Assembly: GCA_963929765.1 (NCBI GenBank) | Contig: CAWVKD010000002.1 | Location: 1 to 15,238 of the forward strand | Direction: 5' to 3' | From: RGIG529 sp963929765 | Lineage (GTDB): Bacteria; Bacillota; Clostridia; Oscillospirales; Oscillospiraceae | Length of the DNA stretch: 15,238 nucleotides | Part shown: positions 1 to 6,880 of the stretch, one piece after another | Position numbering within the stretch: the stretch's first letter is position 1 | How the letters are laid out: each line of letters begins with the position of its first letter | Made by a program: the position numbers and the translations under genes | The notes under the pieces: generated by a model | Databases searched by the model: none | Told to the model about the DNA's origin: nothing | Seen by the model: only the letters and a program-made list of their open reading frames with translations

Positions 1-657
1 CCGTCTTTTAACCGTGTCGAATTCGATGCGTTTAGGAGTCAGGCCGGCTTGAACAGCTTTGTGATGACCCCTCAGAAATGGGTGGAATCGACCGGGGCTA
101 TCGGCATCATCTCTAAGGCTGGTCGCTATGGCGGTACTTACGCCCACAAGGAGATTGCCTTTGAGTTTGCCTCTTGGATCTCTGTCGAATTCAAATTGTA
201 TCTGGTCAAGGAGTTTGAGCGGCTCAAGACCGAGGAAATGAAACAGCTTGGCTGGGACATCAAGCGAAACCTGGTCAAGATCAATTACCGCATCCATACA
301 GATGCCATCAAGGAGAACCTGATCCCGCCGGAGCTTTCCGCAAAGCAGGTTTCCATGGTGTATGCCAGTGAAGCCGATGTGTTGAACATGGCCCTGTTCG
401 GTATGACCGCAAAGCAGTGGCGGGACAGCCATCCCGAACTGAAAGGGAATATCCGTGACTACGCCAATGTCTCTCAACTGGTCTGCCTTTCCAATCTGGA
501 GAACCTGAATGCGGTGTTCATCAGCGAAGGAATGTCTCAGGCCGAGCGGCTGGTAAAGCTCAACGCCATTGCCATCAGCCAGATGGAGATCTTGACACAG
601 GATCACCGCATCGAAGTTCTGGCGGCTCATAGCGGAGAACTGTTTCCCAGGGAGTAA
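1..657 (+). CDS. KilA-N domain protein, 5' end missing
   Basis: The reading frame is open from the first base (PSFNRVEFDAFRSQAG... precedes the first possible TTG start at 49), so the true start lies outside the window; at least 218 codons are present. The first ~75 residues match the C-terminal part of a KilA-N domain: MTPQKWVESTGAIGI, then GRYGGTYAHKEIAFEFASWI, then a FKLYLVKEFERLK helix. KilA-N is a DNA-binding domain common in phage and integrative-element antirepressor-like proteins. The rest is helical and charged with no catalytic motif I recognise. The gene is clearly more G+C-rich than the following 3 kb, consistent with a mobile element whose right end is near here. No partner gene is visible, so its precise job (antirepressor, regulator or remnant) is open. 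Confidence 0.85.
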   Translation, partial: PSFNRVEFDAFRSQAGLNSFVMTPQKWVESTGAIGIISKAGRYGGTYAHKEIAFEFASWISVEFKLYLVKEFERLKTEEMKQLGWDIKRNLVKINYRIHTDAIKENLIPPELSAKQVSMVYASEADVLNMALFGMTAKQWRDSHPELKGNIRDYANVSQLVCLSNLENLNAVFISEGMSQAERLVKLNAIAISQMEILTQDHRIEVLAAHSGELFPRE

Positions 658-723
658 AAAATAACATACCACACGCTTGCGAATGGGTGAAGGCCGTGGC
701 ATCTATAGTGTTGCGATGTTCCA

Positions 724-763
724 AAAAGAGACAAACCTGCTACCAAGTAGGTTTGTCTCTTTT
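724..763. terminator. Strong bidirectional hairpin terminator
   Basis: A 15-bp perfect stem (AAAAGAGACAAACCT at 724-738 with AGGTTTGTCTCTTTT at 749-763) closes a 10-nt loop, and it ends in T runs on both strands. A bulged alternative using CTAC/GTAG in the loop is also possible. It can end the KilA-N transcript on the plus strand and catch MATE-operon transcription on the minus strand. Confidence 0.8.
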
Positions 764-804
764 AAATTCATGAATAAGTTAAAATAGAAGCCAATTACCA
801 TTAT

Positions 805-842
805 AAACAGCTTGATTTTATTGAAGTGAAGCTGTTTTTATT
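805..842 (+). terminator. Second, weaker hairpin terminator
   Basis: AAACAGCTT (805-813) pairs with AAGCTGTTT (829-837) over a 15-nt loop, followed by TTTATT. The T tract is on the plus strand; the minus-strand flank is only partly T-rich. No plus-strand gene lies between it and the stronger hairpin at 724-763, so it may be a leftover from an insertion or a backup. The rest of the 658-944 gap shows no gene. Confidence 0.5.
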
Positions 843-944
843 GCTTACCAGTAAAGGCGGACAGAACTATCAATTACAGAAAAATTTTTCATGTTGACCA
901 GTGACTACTCCCGTAGACTTTATCGTTTTTAATAGATCATTTCC

Positions 945-2344
945 TCATCCATTCGCCGAGTGCTCTGATAAATATATTTTCTTATCTAAGGCACGAATTT
1001 CGAGCATAATAGGAATAACAGATAAAATGGCAGATCCACCATCTGCAATCAGGCCTTCGACCATTACACCTTTAATTCCTATCAGCGGGCAAAGCAACAA
1101 ACCTGAGAAAGTGCATAAAATGAGATTTCTGGTAATTGTTAAAATTGCACCTTTATATGCTTTTCCTATCGACATCAGGATATTACTCGTTGTTATTTGC
1201 AAAGAATTTAGGAATATTAACCCAAGATATGTACGGATAATTGCTGTTCCAAATTCAATATATAGATTGCTACCGCTTCCAAACAACATAAGTAGCCGCT
1301 CTGCAAATACCATGCAGAACAACCATACAGTAATGCCGATAATAAGTCCCTGCATAAGAGAAAAACGAATGGTTTTTTTATTCTTTCATATGCTCCATGC
1401 CCATAGCAATAGCCGATGAGGGGCTGCGCTCCCTGTCCCATCCCGGTAGACAAAGCAGAAACAATATGACTGAGTTTCATCATGATGCCATATGTTGCAA
1501 GCGGAATTTCCGACCCATATTGGGATAATGCCCCGTATTTTACAAGGAGGTTATTATTAACAACAAATAGTATTGTAATGCAAATATTCAATGCAAACTC
1601 TGTCAATCCACCGGAAACAATCCGCCCATACAGTTTAATGTCAAAATGAAAATCTTCCTTTTTCAGCTTTACAGATTTTAACCGGAATATCATTATCGTA
1701 GAGAATACAAAGGAAGCTGCCTGTCCAATAATTGTTGCCCAAGCGGCACCCTTCATGCCCCATTCGAATCCAAAAATAAAAAGTGGATCTAAAATGCAGT
1801 TAAGAATACACCCGATAACCGTAGAGAATGTGGCCAGTTTCGGCCTTCCATCTGCGCGAAGCATATTGCTTAGCCCAATCGTAATCATATAACATGGGAG
1901 TCCGAAGCAAATAATCTGCCCATACTCCATAGCATAGTCGTATACTAAATCAGTCCCGCCAAACCATATAATAATTTGGGGTAGAAGCGCAAGCGATACA
2001 ATTGTAAAAACAATTCCTTCCACAATTAGTAAAATAATAGAGTTCCCCATACAGCGCGCGGCTCTACGCCTGTCGCCCTCACCTAAAATAATACTAAAAT
2101 TGGCTGCACATCCACTTCCAATTAGCAAACCAAAAGCCAATGCAATTGTTGTAAGGGGGAAAATAACATTGGTTGCCGCATTTCCTAACTCTCCAATCTT
2201 GTTGCCAATGAATATCTGGTCCACAATATTATATAGCGTATTGATAATCGTAATCAGCGCACAGGGAATCCCATATCTCCAGACGGTTTTGCGGATATTA
2301 CCTGTTAGTAACTGCTGTTCTTCCGTGCTAGCATATTCTCTCAT
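945..2344 (-). pseudogene. MATE family multidrug efflux transporter, frameshifted
   Basis: MATE proteins are 12-helix Na+- or H+-coupled drug/cation antiporters of the cytoplasmic membrane. The N-terminal 324 codons (2344 down to ~1373) carry the family pattern: IPCALITIINTLYNIVDQIF near the start, LLIGSGCAANFSIILGEGD, and GMGQGAQPLIGYCYGHGAYERIKK in the second half. The frame then breaks at a run of seven T on the plus strand (1373-1379). As read, translation yields 51 unrelated residues and stops at 1217. Adding one base to the run gives KKTIRFSLMQGLIIG and joins exactly to the remaining frame ending at 945, restoring a 466-residue protein of normal family length. The ATG at 2344 is chosen over a TTG at 2350 because GTGAGG sits 7 nt upstream of it; it starts 2 nt after the MarR stop, implying coupling. 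A slip during sequencing or assembly, phase variation, or true inactivation would all look like this. Confidence 0.88.
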
Positions 2345-2346
2345 TC

Positions 2347-2772
2347 TCAAGCCTCACTTTCACTATCAAGCGAAATGCAAATTTTACATAAAAGAGATTT
2401 TAATTGTTCCAAGTCTTCTTCAGATAAAGCGCTTGCAGCTTGTTGATCTGCGTGTTCAAAAACAGCCCTCATATCTTCAGCTGCCTTTTTCCCTTTATGG
2501 GTTAAATAAACAAATAGAGAACGTCTGTTTCCCTGTTTCTGTTTTCTTTCAACCAAGCCTGCATTCTCCATTCTGGCTAAGATGCTACCTACAGTAGCTT
2601 GCTCAATTTCACAGTATGCCGCTATGGTTTTTTGATCATTTTCTCCATATTTCAATAAATAATCTAGAACTTTCGGTTGTCCGGAAGAAAGGCCTAGTTT
2701 CGCTGCTTCAGATATAATTTTCCGTTGAAGCATGGCGTGCGTTTTCATGAGAAGATAGTGTAATGTTTCCAT
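2347..2772 (-). CDS. MarR family transcriptional regulator
   Basis: A 141-residue winged-helix repressor of normal MarR size. Residues ~30-60 form the helix-turn-helix (GLSSGQPKVLDYLL, QKTIAAYCEIEQATVGSILA), followed by the wing (MENAGLVERKQKQGNRRSLFVYLT) and a C-terminal dimerisation helix. A GAGGG ribosome binding site lies 6-7 nt before the ATG. It sits 11 bp after the kinase-like gene and overlaps the MATE start region, so the three genes form one operon. MarR proteins commonly repress their own operon and are released by toxic ligands that the neighbouring pump exports; here the palindrome at 3379-3404 is the obvious operator candidate. The ligand cannot be read from the sequence. Confidence 0.93.
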   Translation of the reverse strand: METLHYLLMKTHAMLQRKIISEAAKLGLSSGQPKVLDYLLKYGENDQKTIAAYCEIEQATVGSILARMENAGLVERKQKQGNRRSLFVYLTHKGKKAAEDMRAVFEHADQQAASALSEEDLEQLKSLLCKICISLDSESEA

Positions 2773-2783
2773 ATATTTCCCTC

Positions 2784-3368
2784 TTAATATAAATTGACAA
2801 TTGTTTCAATGCATTTATCAATGCCAAGTCCACCGCTGTCTAGTGCGACGTGATAGTTTTGAATGTCTCCCCACTTGATATCGGTATAGATCTGATAATA
2901 GGCTGCTCGCCGTTTATCCTTATCCCTCAGGCGTTTTTCTGGGGAATCCGTTCTTTCGCCATAGAGCCTAACAATTCGCTCGGCTCGCTTTTTCATATCA
3001 GCATGAATAAAAACCTTAAGCAGTTCTGCTTTATCTTGCAAAATGTAATCAGCACAGCGCCCGACTATCACACAAGGCTCTTTTTCTGCCAGCTGTTTGA
3101 TGATATTGCTTTGGAGAATATACAAATCATCCTGTACAGAACGCCCGTTAAAATCCCTGCCAGAAAAAATCTTCCCCAAAATTCCACCGTTGTGCACATA
3201 TTCACCGTATTCTTCCGCATATTCTCTTGCATAGCCGTTTTCTTCTACTAATTTTTGGATGATCTCCTGATCATAGCAAGGAATTCTCAACCTCTTTGCA
3301 ACTGATTTTCCGATTGTTCTTCCGCCGCTACCAAATTGACGGCTAATCGTAATAATTTTATTTAACAT
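2784..3368 (-). CDS. Cytidylate kinase-like family protein
   Basis: A 194-residue P-loop protein of the cytidylate-kinase-like family (not the housekeeping CMP kinase). It opens with KIITISRQFGSGGRTIGK, in which GSGGRTIGK is the nucleotide-binding loop. It continues with IPCYDQEIIQKL, the CVIVGRCADYIL strand, a FIHADMKKRAERI segment and an Arg-rich lid (KRLRDKDKRRAAYY) before YHVALDSGGLG at the C terminus. The ATG at 3368 is preferred over an upstream alternative (3440) because AGGGGCGAGG precedes it and because the longer version would run through the promoter. It is the first gene of the operon with MarR and MATE. Its substrate is unknown; a role in nucleotide or small-molecule phosphorylation linked to drug stress is only inference. 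Confidence 0.88.
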   Translation of the reverse strand: MLNKIITISRQFGSGGRTIGKSVAKRLRIPCYDQEIIQKLVEENGYAREYAEEYGEYVHNGGILGKIFSGRDFNGRSVQDDLYILQSNIIKQLAEKEPCVIVGRCADYILQDKAELLKVFIHADMKKRAERIVRLYGERTDSPEKRLRDKDKRRAAYYQIYTDIKWGDIQNYHVALDSGGLGIDKCIETIVNLY

Positions 3369-3378
3369 ATCCTCGCCC

Positions 3379-3404
3379 CTTATAATAAGTATTATTATTA
3401 TAAG
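3379..3404. promoter_or_regulatory. Palindromic operator candidate for MarR
   Basis: Perfect inverted repeat: CTTATAATAA (3379-3388) and TTATTATAAG (3395-3404), 6-nt spacer. It fully covers the -10 element and the likely transcription start of the operon. MarR dimers bind AT-rich palindromes of about this size, so a bound repressor would block the polymerase. Assignment to this MarR is inference from position. Confidence 0.65.
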
Positions 3405-3425
3405 TTTTCTAATTTTATAAGTCAA
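3397..3425 (-). promoter_or_regulatory. Sigma-A promoter of the kinase-like/MarR/MATE operon
   Basis: Reading the minus strand: -35 TTGACT (3425-3420), a 17-nt spacer, and -10 TATAAT (3402-3397), a near-perfect match. The predicted start is about 20-25 nt before the kinase-like ATG, leaving a short leader with the ribosome binding site. Confidence 0.85.
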
Positions 3426-3429
3426 TATT

Positions 3430-3481
3430 GAAAACACCATTGAAGTCTGAGTCCCAGGATTGAAACGCCAATGGTGTTTTC
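3430..3481. repeat. 13-bp inverted repeat upstream of the operon promoter
   Basis: GAAAACACCATTG (3430-3442) and CAATGGTGTTTTC (3469-3481) are perfect reverse complements with a 26-nt loop. The plus-strand exit is T-rich (TTTTCATTTTAA), which would allow weak termination, but no plus-strand gene precedes it. The left arm ends only 4 bp from the -35 element. It may be a terminator relic, a miniature-element scar or a second regulator site. Confidence 0.5.
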
Positions 3482-3557
3482 ATTTTAATCTAGTATTCAT
3501 GCAAGCTTGCCGAGCCCCTCATTTTCATTTCAAGTGAGATACCAAAATCAAAAAAGC

Positions 3558-3789
3558 TCAAAGCAGCAATGAATGCAAAAAAGCAAAGGAATCGAACTCC
3601 CTTTGCCCTAATTTAAAGTTCATCTCAAAACGCTTGTTGACTGATCTTGTATGACTTGATTTAGGTAGATATCTTTTTGACGCAAGCGTATATGTGGAAA
3701 CGTGTAAATCAACCACATCCATAAAAGAACAAGCAAACTAACGGCAGCCAAAGAGTGATTCCCATACACAGGATGATTTTGTACAGCAT
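3558..3789 (-). pseudogene. Possible decayed start of a membrane-anchored gene
   Basis: Two short minus-strand frames overlap here. The first (3789-3709, 26 codons) is a near-pure membrane helix: MLYKIILCMGITLWLPLVCL then FFYGCG. The second (3722-3558, 54 codons, one frame off) starts with LHVSTYTLASKRYLPKS and then loses any recognisable pattern. A membrane helix followed by a YT-x-S-x-x-LP-x-S stretch resembles the N terminus of membrane-anchored metallophosphoesterases of the YkuE type. The downstream phosphoesterase motifs are absent, neither frame has a good ribosome binding site, and the terminator lies inside the second frame. This could be chance; the remainder of 3482-3827 shows no other coding signal. 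Confidence 0.25.
3577..3606 (-). terminator. Minus-strand hairpin terminator
   Basis: On the minus strand GCAAAGG pairs with CCTTTGC across a 10-nt loop and is followed by TTTTTT (3582-3577). It is a compact rho-independent terminator with no intact gene in front of it. It therefore marks either a decayed gene or a short RNA transcribed from the 3610-3800 interval. Confidence 0.6.
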
Positions 3790-3795
3790 ATTTTA
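3766..3795 (+). promoter_or_regulatory. Candidate sigma-K promoter for the spore-surface module
   Basis: ACAC (3766-3769), a 17-nt spacer, then CATATTTTA (3787-3795), matching the mother-cell sigma-K pattern AC - 16/17 nt - CATAnnnTA. A start a few bases downstream would give a ~25-nt leader containing AGGAGG (3815-3820), 7 nt before the glycosyltransferase ATG. The late-sporulation assignment fits the BclA-like product but is a short-motif prediction. Confidence 0.5.
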
Positions 3796-3827
3796 AACAT
3801 ATATACCTTGTTTTAGGAGGTTATGCC

Positions 3828-4910
3828 ATGGCCACGATCAGTTTATGTATGATTGTTAAAAATGAGGCACGTGTTCTTGCAAGATGTCTGGAAAGTATCC
3901 AAGATTGTGTAGATGAAATTATCATTGTGGATACAGGGAGTCAAGATGCAACCAAAGCGATTGCGGCACGTTATACGGATCAAGTTTATGATTTTGAATG
4001 GATCGACGATTTTTCCGCTGCTCGGAATTTTTCATTTTCAAAAGCCTCTATGGATTTTGCAATGTGGCTGGATGCAGATGATATCCTTACGGAGGAAAAC
4101 CGCACGTTATTGATTCAGTTAAAACAAGCCATACCAGAAACTGCCGATGTAGTTATGATGCGTTATCAAACAGCATTTGATGAAAATGGAAAACCAACAT
4201 TTTCTTATTACAGAGAGCGACTTATTCGGAGAAGTATCCCTTTTGCCTGGAAGGGGCGTGTACATGAAGCCATTGTGCATTCAGGACGTGTTATATACTC
4301 AGATATTGCAATTACACATCGGTCTATTAAAACAACTTACAGTGATAGAAACTTACGAATTTATGAAAAGCAGGTGGCAAGCGGAGAATCACTTTCTCCC
4401 CGAGATACCTTTTATTATGGAAGAGAACTATATTATCACAAATATTATGAACAGGCCGAAAAAATCCTCGCTGATTTTCTTTCTACAGGTGCAGGCTGGA
4501 TCGAAAATAATATTGAAGCATGTAAAATTTTATCCTACTGTTTTCAGGAAACAGGAGACTTATTGCAAGCGCTCCACGCATTAACGTTGTCTTTTCGTTA
4601 TGATGTTCCGCGTGCGGAAATCTGCTGTGAACTAGGAAAAGTATGGATGCACCTTCAAAATTACCAAGCAGCTGTATTTTGGTTTGAACTTGCAAGAGAT
4701 CTACCACGAAACGATAGAAGTGGCGCCTTCATTTCAGAAGATTGCTATGGCTTTTTGCCTTGCATTCAGCTTTGTATTTGTTATGATCGATTGGGCGATT
4801 TTAAAAAGGCAGAAGAATATAATCGTTTGGCCGGGACATATCGACCTTCTTCACCAGCTTATCTACAAAATTTAAAATATTTTGAAAGGCTTGCTTCGCA
4901 CTCTCAATGA
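3828..4910 (+). CDS. GT2 glycosyltransferase with TPR-like C-terminal region
   Basis: A 360-residue soluble enzyme. Residues 1-~165 are a GT-A fold: ISLCMIVKNEARVLARCLES (nucleotide-sugar entry), IIIVDTGSQDAT, FEWIDDFSAARNFSF, and the metal/nucleotide-binding acidic motif WLDADD (D82, D84). The conserved WKGRVHEAI segment follows at 141-149. Residues ~194-345 are paired helices with TPR character (ARELYYHKYYEQAEKIL-like, CYDRLGDFKKAEEYNRLA), often used to hold protein substrates. The start is set by AGGAGG 7 nt upstream. The collagen-like gene begins 76 bp downstream on the same strand with no terminator between, so the enzyme most likely O-glycosylates its Thr-rich repeats. This parallels the sgtA-bclA3 pair of C. 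difficile. The sugar donor is unknown. Confidence 0.9.
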   Translation: MATISLCMIVKNEARVLARCLESIQDCVDEIIIVDTGSQDATKAIAARYTDQVYDFEWIDDFSAARNFSFSKASMDFAMWLDADDILTEENRTLLIQLKQAIPETADVVMMRYQTAFDENGKPTFSYYRERLIRRSIPFAWKGRVHEAIVHSGRVIYSDIAITHRSIKTTYSDRNLRIYEKQVASGESLSPRDTFYYGRELYYHKYYEQAEKILADFLSTGAGWIENNIEACKILSYCFQETGDLLQALHALTLSFRYDVPRAEICCELGKVWMHLQNYQAAVFWFELARDLPRNDRSGAFISEDCYGFLPCIQLCICYDRLGDFKKAEEYNRLAGTYRPSSPAYLQNLKYFERLASHSQ

Positions 4911-4986
4911 CTGTTTGGAATATAATGCTTTGAGACAGCGTAAATCTCACATCTGTTCTTTATTCCAGTTTAAGGAGTGTATGCAT

Positions 4987-6819
4987 ATGAATTCCCATTC
5001 TTACAGCAGGAGGAATATCTGTCCAATATGCGAAAAGCCTTTGGATTGTAATTGCTGCTGTTTTCCTCCTGGTCCAACGGGTCCAACCGGTCCTACTGGT
5101 CCTAGGGGACCGAGAGGTTATACCGGTCCAATGGGTCCAAGAGGTATACCAGGTCCTACAGGCGCTACCGGACCCAGTTTTCCAGGGCCAACTGGCCCAA
5201 CCGGTGCTACTGGTGCTACCGGTGCTACCGGTCCAGCTGGTGGCCCAACCGGTCCTACTGGCCCTACGGGTCCTACCGGACCGACTGGAGCTACTGGCCC
5301 CACTGGTCCTGCAGGTGCAACAGGTGCTACCGGTTTTAATGGTTTAACCGGTCCTACTGGGCCTAATGGGCCTACTGGGCCTACTGGGCCTACTGGTGAA
5401 ACCGGACCAACGGGCGCTACAGGCGCAACTGGCCCTACCGGTCCCACTGGGCCTACGGGTCCTACTGGTCCTACGGGTCCCACTGGGCCTACGGGTCCTA
5501 CTGGTGCTGGCTTAGAAACTGTAGAAGAATTTCAGCCTAACACAACTTATGCTGAGGGTGCATTGTTATTTTTTGACGGTTCTCTTTATCAGGCCAATCG
5601 TAACAGTCCAACAGGAATCCCCGGCACTTCATCTGATTACAGTTTAGTATCAGTAGCAGGTCCAACCGGTGCAACCGGCCCTACCGGTCCTACCGGTCCC
5701 ACGGGTCCTACTGGTGCTGGCGACACCGGTCCTACTGGTGCTACCGGCCCCACTGGTCCCACCGGTCCTACTGGTCCCACCGGTCCTACTGGTCCCACGG
5801 GTCCTACTGGTGCTGGCGACACCGGCCCTACTGGTCCTACAGGTGCAACTGGTCCTACTGGCCCCACTGGCCCCACCGGCGCTGGCGATACCGGTCCTAC
5901 AGGTGCAACTGGCCCTACTGGTCCCACCGGACCTACTGGTCCTACTGGCATTGGTGATACCGGTCCTACTGGTCCTACAGGTGCAACCGGCCCTACTGGT
6001 CCCACTGGCGAAACCGGTCCTACCGGTCCCACTGGCGAAACCGGTCCTACCGGTCCCGCTGGCGAAACTGGTCCTACCGGCCCCACTGGCGAAACCGGTC
6101 CTACCGGCCCCACTGGCGAAACCGGTCCTACCGGCCCCACTGGCGAAACCGGTCCTACTGGTCCCACTGGCGAAACCGGTCCTACCGGTCCTACTGGAGA
6201 AACCGGTCCTACCGGTCCCACTGGCCCTACGGGACCCACGGGACCCACGGGACCCACAGGCCCTACCGCAACTGTTATGATCGGAAACGTCACAAGGGGC
6301 GCTTCCGGCACCACATTGAGAGTCATCAACTCAGGAGATAGCACCAACGCTGTTCTCGATTTTGTTATTCCTCAAAGCAGTATGGTTACAGAAAACGTTC
6401 CTAATGTTCTTTCTGCAATCGACATGACAACACAGCCTACAACTGAAAATGGTGCTATTTCTTTTTCCCATACTCCTTTGGCAGTAGGTTCTGCTATCAC
6501 CCATGCTAATGGATCTTCCAATATTCTGATCACGGAACCTGGAATCTATCAAGCTATGTTAAACTTCTCTGTCTCTGTGGCTCCGGAAACATCTGTTCCA
6601 TCATCGCTTTCAATCAAACTTCAAAAAGATCATACAATGATTGAAGGTGCCAAAGCAAGCCGTACCTTTATGACAACACGAGAAATGGGCTTTATGTCAT
6701 TAACGGCACCTTTTGAGGTGAAATCCTCGGATTCTACCCTTCAAGCAATTGCAAGCGCACCAGGGTTCCTTTTGGAAAATACGGCAATTACGGTTCTTCG
6801 TTTGGGTGATCGTCCTTAA
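4987..6819 (+). CDS. BclA-like collagen-repeat spore-surface protein
   Basis: A 610-residue structural protein. Residues 1-28 are Cys-rich (NICPICEKPLDCNCCCFPP; C12, C15, C21, C23-25), possibly for crosslinking or anchoring. Residues 29-175 are Gly-X-Y repeats, mostly GPT, with small breaks at GPSFPGP and GPAGGP. Residues 176-224 form a non-collagen insert (NTTYAEGALLFFDGSLYQAN, then PTGIPGTSSDY). Residues 225-427 are a second, more regular GPT stretch. Residues 428-610 are a beta-rich head with GIYQAMLNFSVSV and TAITVLRL motifs, like the C1q/TNF-like head of BclA. ATG 4987 is chosen because AAGGAG is 9 nt upstream; ATG 4981 (3 nt) and a TTG at 4882 are poorer. No signal peptide is present, as expected for a mother-cell-made spore coat or exosporium protein. 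The location is inferred from family and context. Confidence 0.9.
   Translation: MNSHSYSRRNICPICEKPLDCNCCCFPPGPTGPTGPTGPRGPRGYTGPMGPRGIPGPTGATGPSFPGPTGPTGATGATGATGPAGGPTGPTGPTGPTGPTGATGPTGPAGATGATGFNGLTGPTGPNGPTGPTGPTGETGPTGATGATGPTGPTGPTGPTGPTGPTGPTGPTGAGLETVEEFQPNTTYAEGALLFFDGSLYQANRNSPTGIPGTSSDYSLVSVAGPTGATGPTGPTGPTGPTGAGDTGPTGATGPTGPTGPTGPTGPTGPTGPTGAGDTGPTGPTGATGPTGPTGPTGAGDTGPTGATGPTGPTGPTGPTGIGDTGPTGPTGATGPTGPTGETGPTGPTGETGPTGPAGETGPTGPTGETGPTGPTGETGPTGPTGETGPTGPTGETGPTGPTGETGPTGPTGPTGPTGPTGPTGPTATVMIGNVTRGASGTTLRVINSGDSTNAVLDFVIPQSSMVTENVPNVLSAIDMTTQPTTENGAISFSHTPLAVGSAITHANGSSNILITEPGIYQAMLNFSVSVAPETSVPSSLSIKLQKDHTMIEGAKASRTFMTTREMGFMSLTAPFEVKSSDSTLQAIASAPGFLLENTAITVLRLGDRP
5071..5511 (+). 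repeat. First collagen-like Gly-X-Y repeat block
   Basis: 147 codons of GGN-CCN-ACN-type triplets (9-nt period), more varied than the second block: it has RGPRGYTGPMGPRGIPG at its start and AGATGATGFNGLTG in the middle. It ends at GAG just before the globular insert. Confidence 0.95.
5659..6267 (+). repeat. Second collagen-like repeat block with GAGDT units
   Basis: 203 codons of nearly unbroken GPT/GAT triplets. GAGDT (once GIGDT) punctuates the first half four times at varying intervals, after which the block passes into the regular 27-bp array. High identity between units means length changes by recombination or slippage stay in frame. Confidence 0.95.
5989..6204 (+). repeat. Tandem array of eight 27-bp units (GPTGPTGET)
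   Basis: Eight consecutive 27-nt units each encode GPTGPTGET; the third reads GPTGPAGET. Units differ mostly at third codon positions (GGT/GGC, ACC/ACT), which points to fairly recent duplication. The array places one acidic Glu every nine residues along the triple helix. Confidence 0.93.
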
Positions 6820-6880
6820 TTGTATTTTTAGCTAAAATCTCTATTATAAAAACACCTTGTATATTTGCGAAAAATCGCCA

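Noticed and set aside
901..1419. 172-codon plus-strand frame opposite the MATE gene
   Set aside because: Lies antisense to conserved MATE sequence and shows no family pattern.
3583..3606. tRNA-like T-arm (GAGTTCGATTCC on the minus strand)
   Set aside because: There is no acceptor, D or anticodon arm around it; the hairpin plus T6 fits a terminator better.
5071..6267. CRISPR-like array
   Set aside because: Periodic repeats have no unique spacers and are in-frame collagen codons.
5669..6280. Plus-strand frame rich in Leu-Val-Pro within the collagen gene
   Set aside because: Out-of-frame shadow of the same 9-nt repeat.
5118..6347. Long minus-strand frames rich in Gly-Pro-Val opposite the collagen repeats
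   Set aside because: They are the mirror reading of GGN-CCN-ACN repeats, have no ribosome binding site and no globular part.
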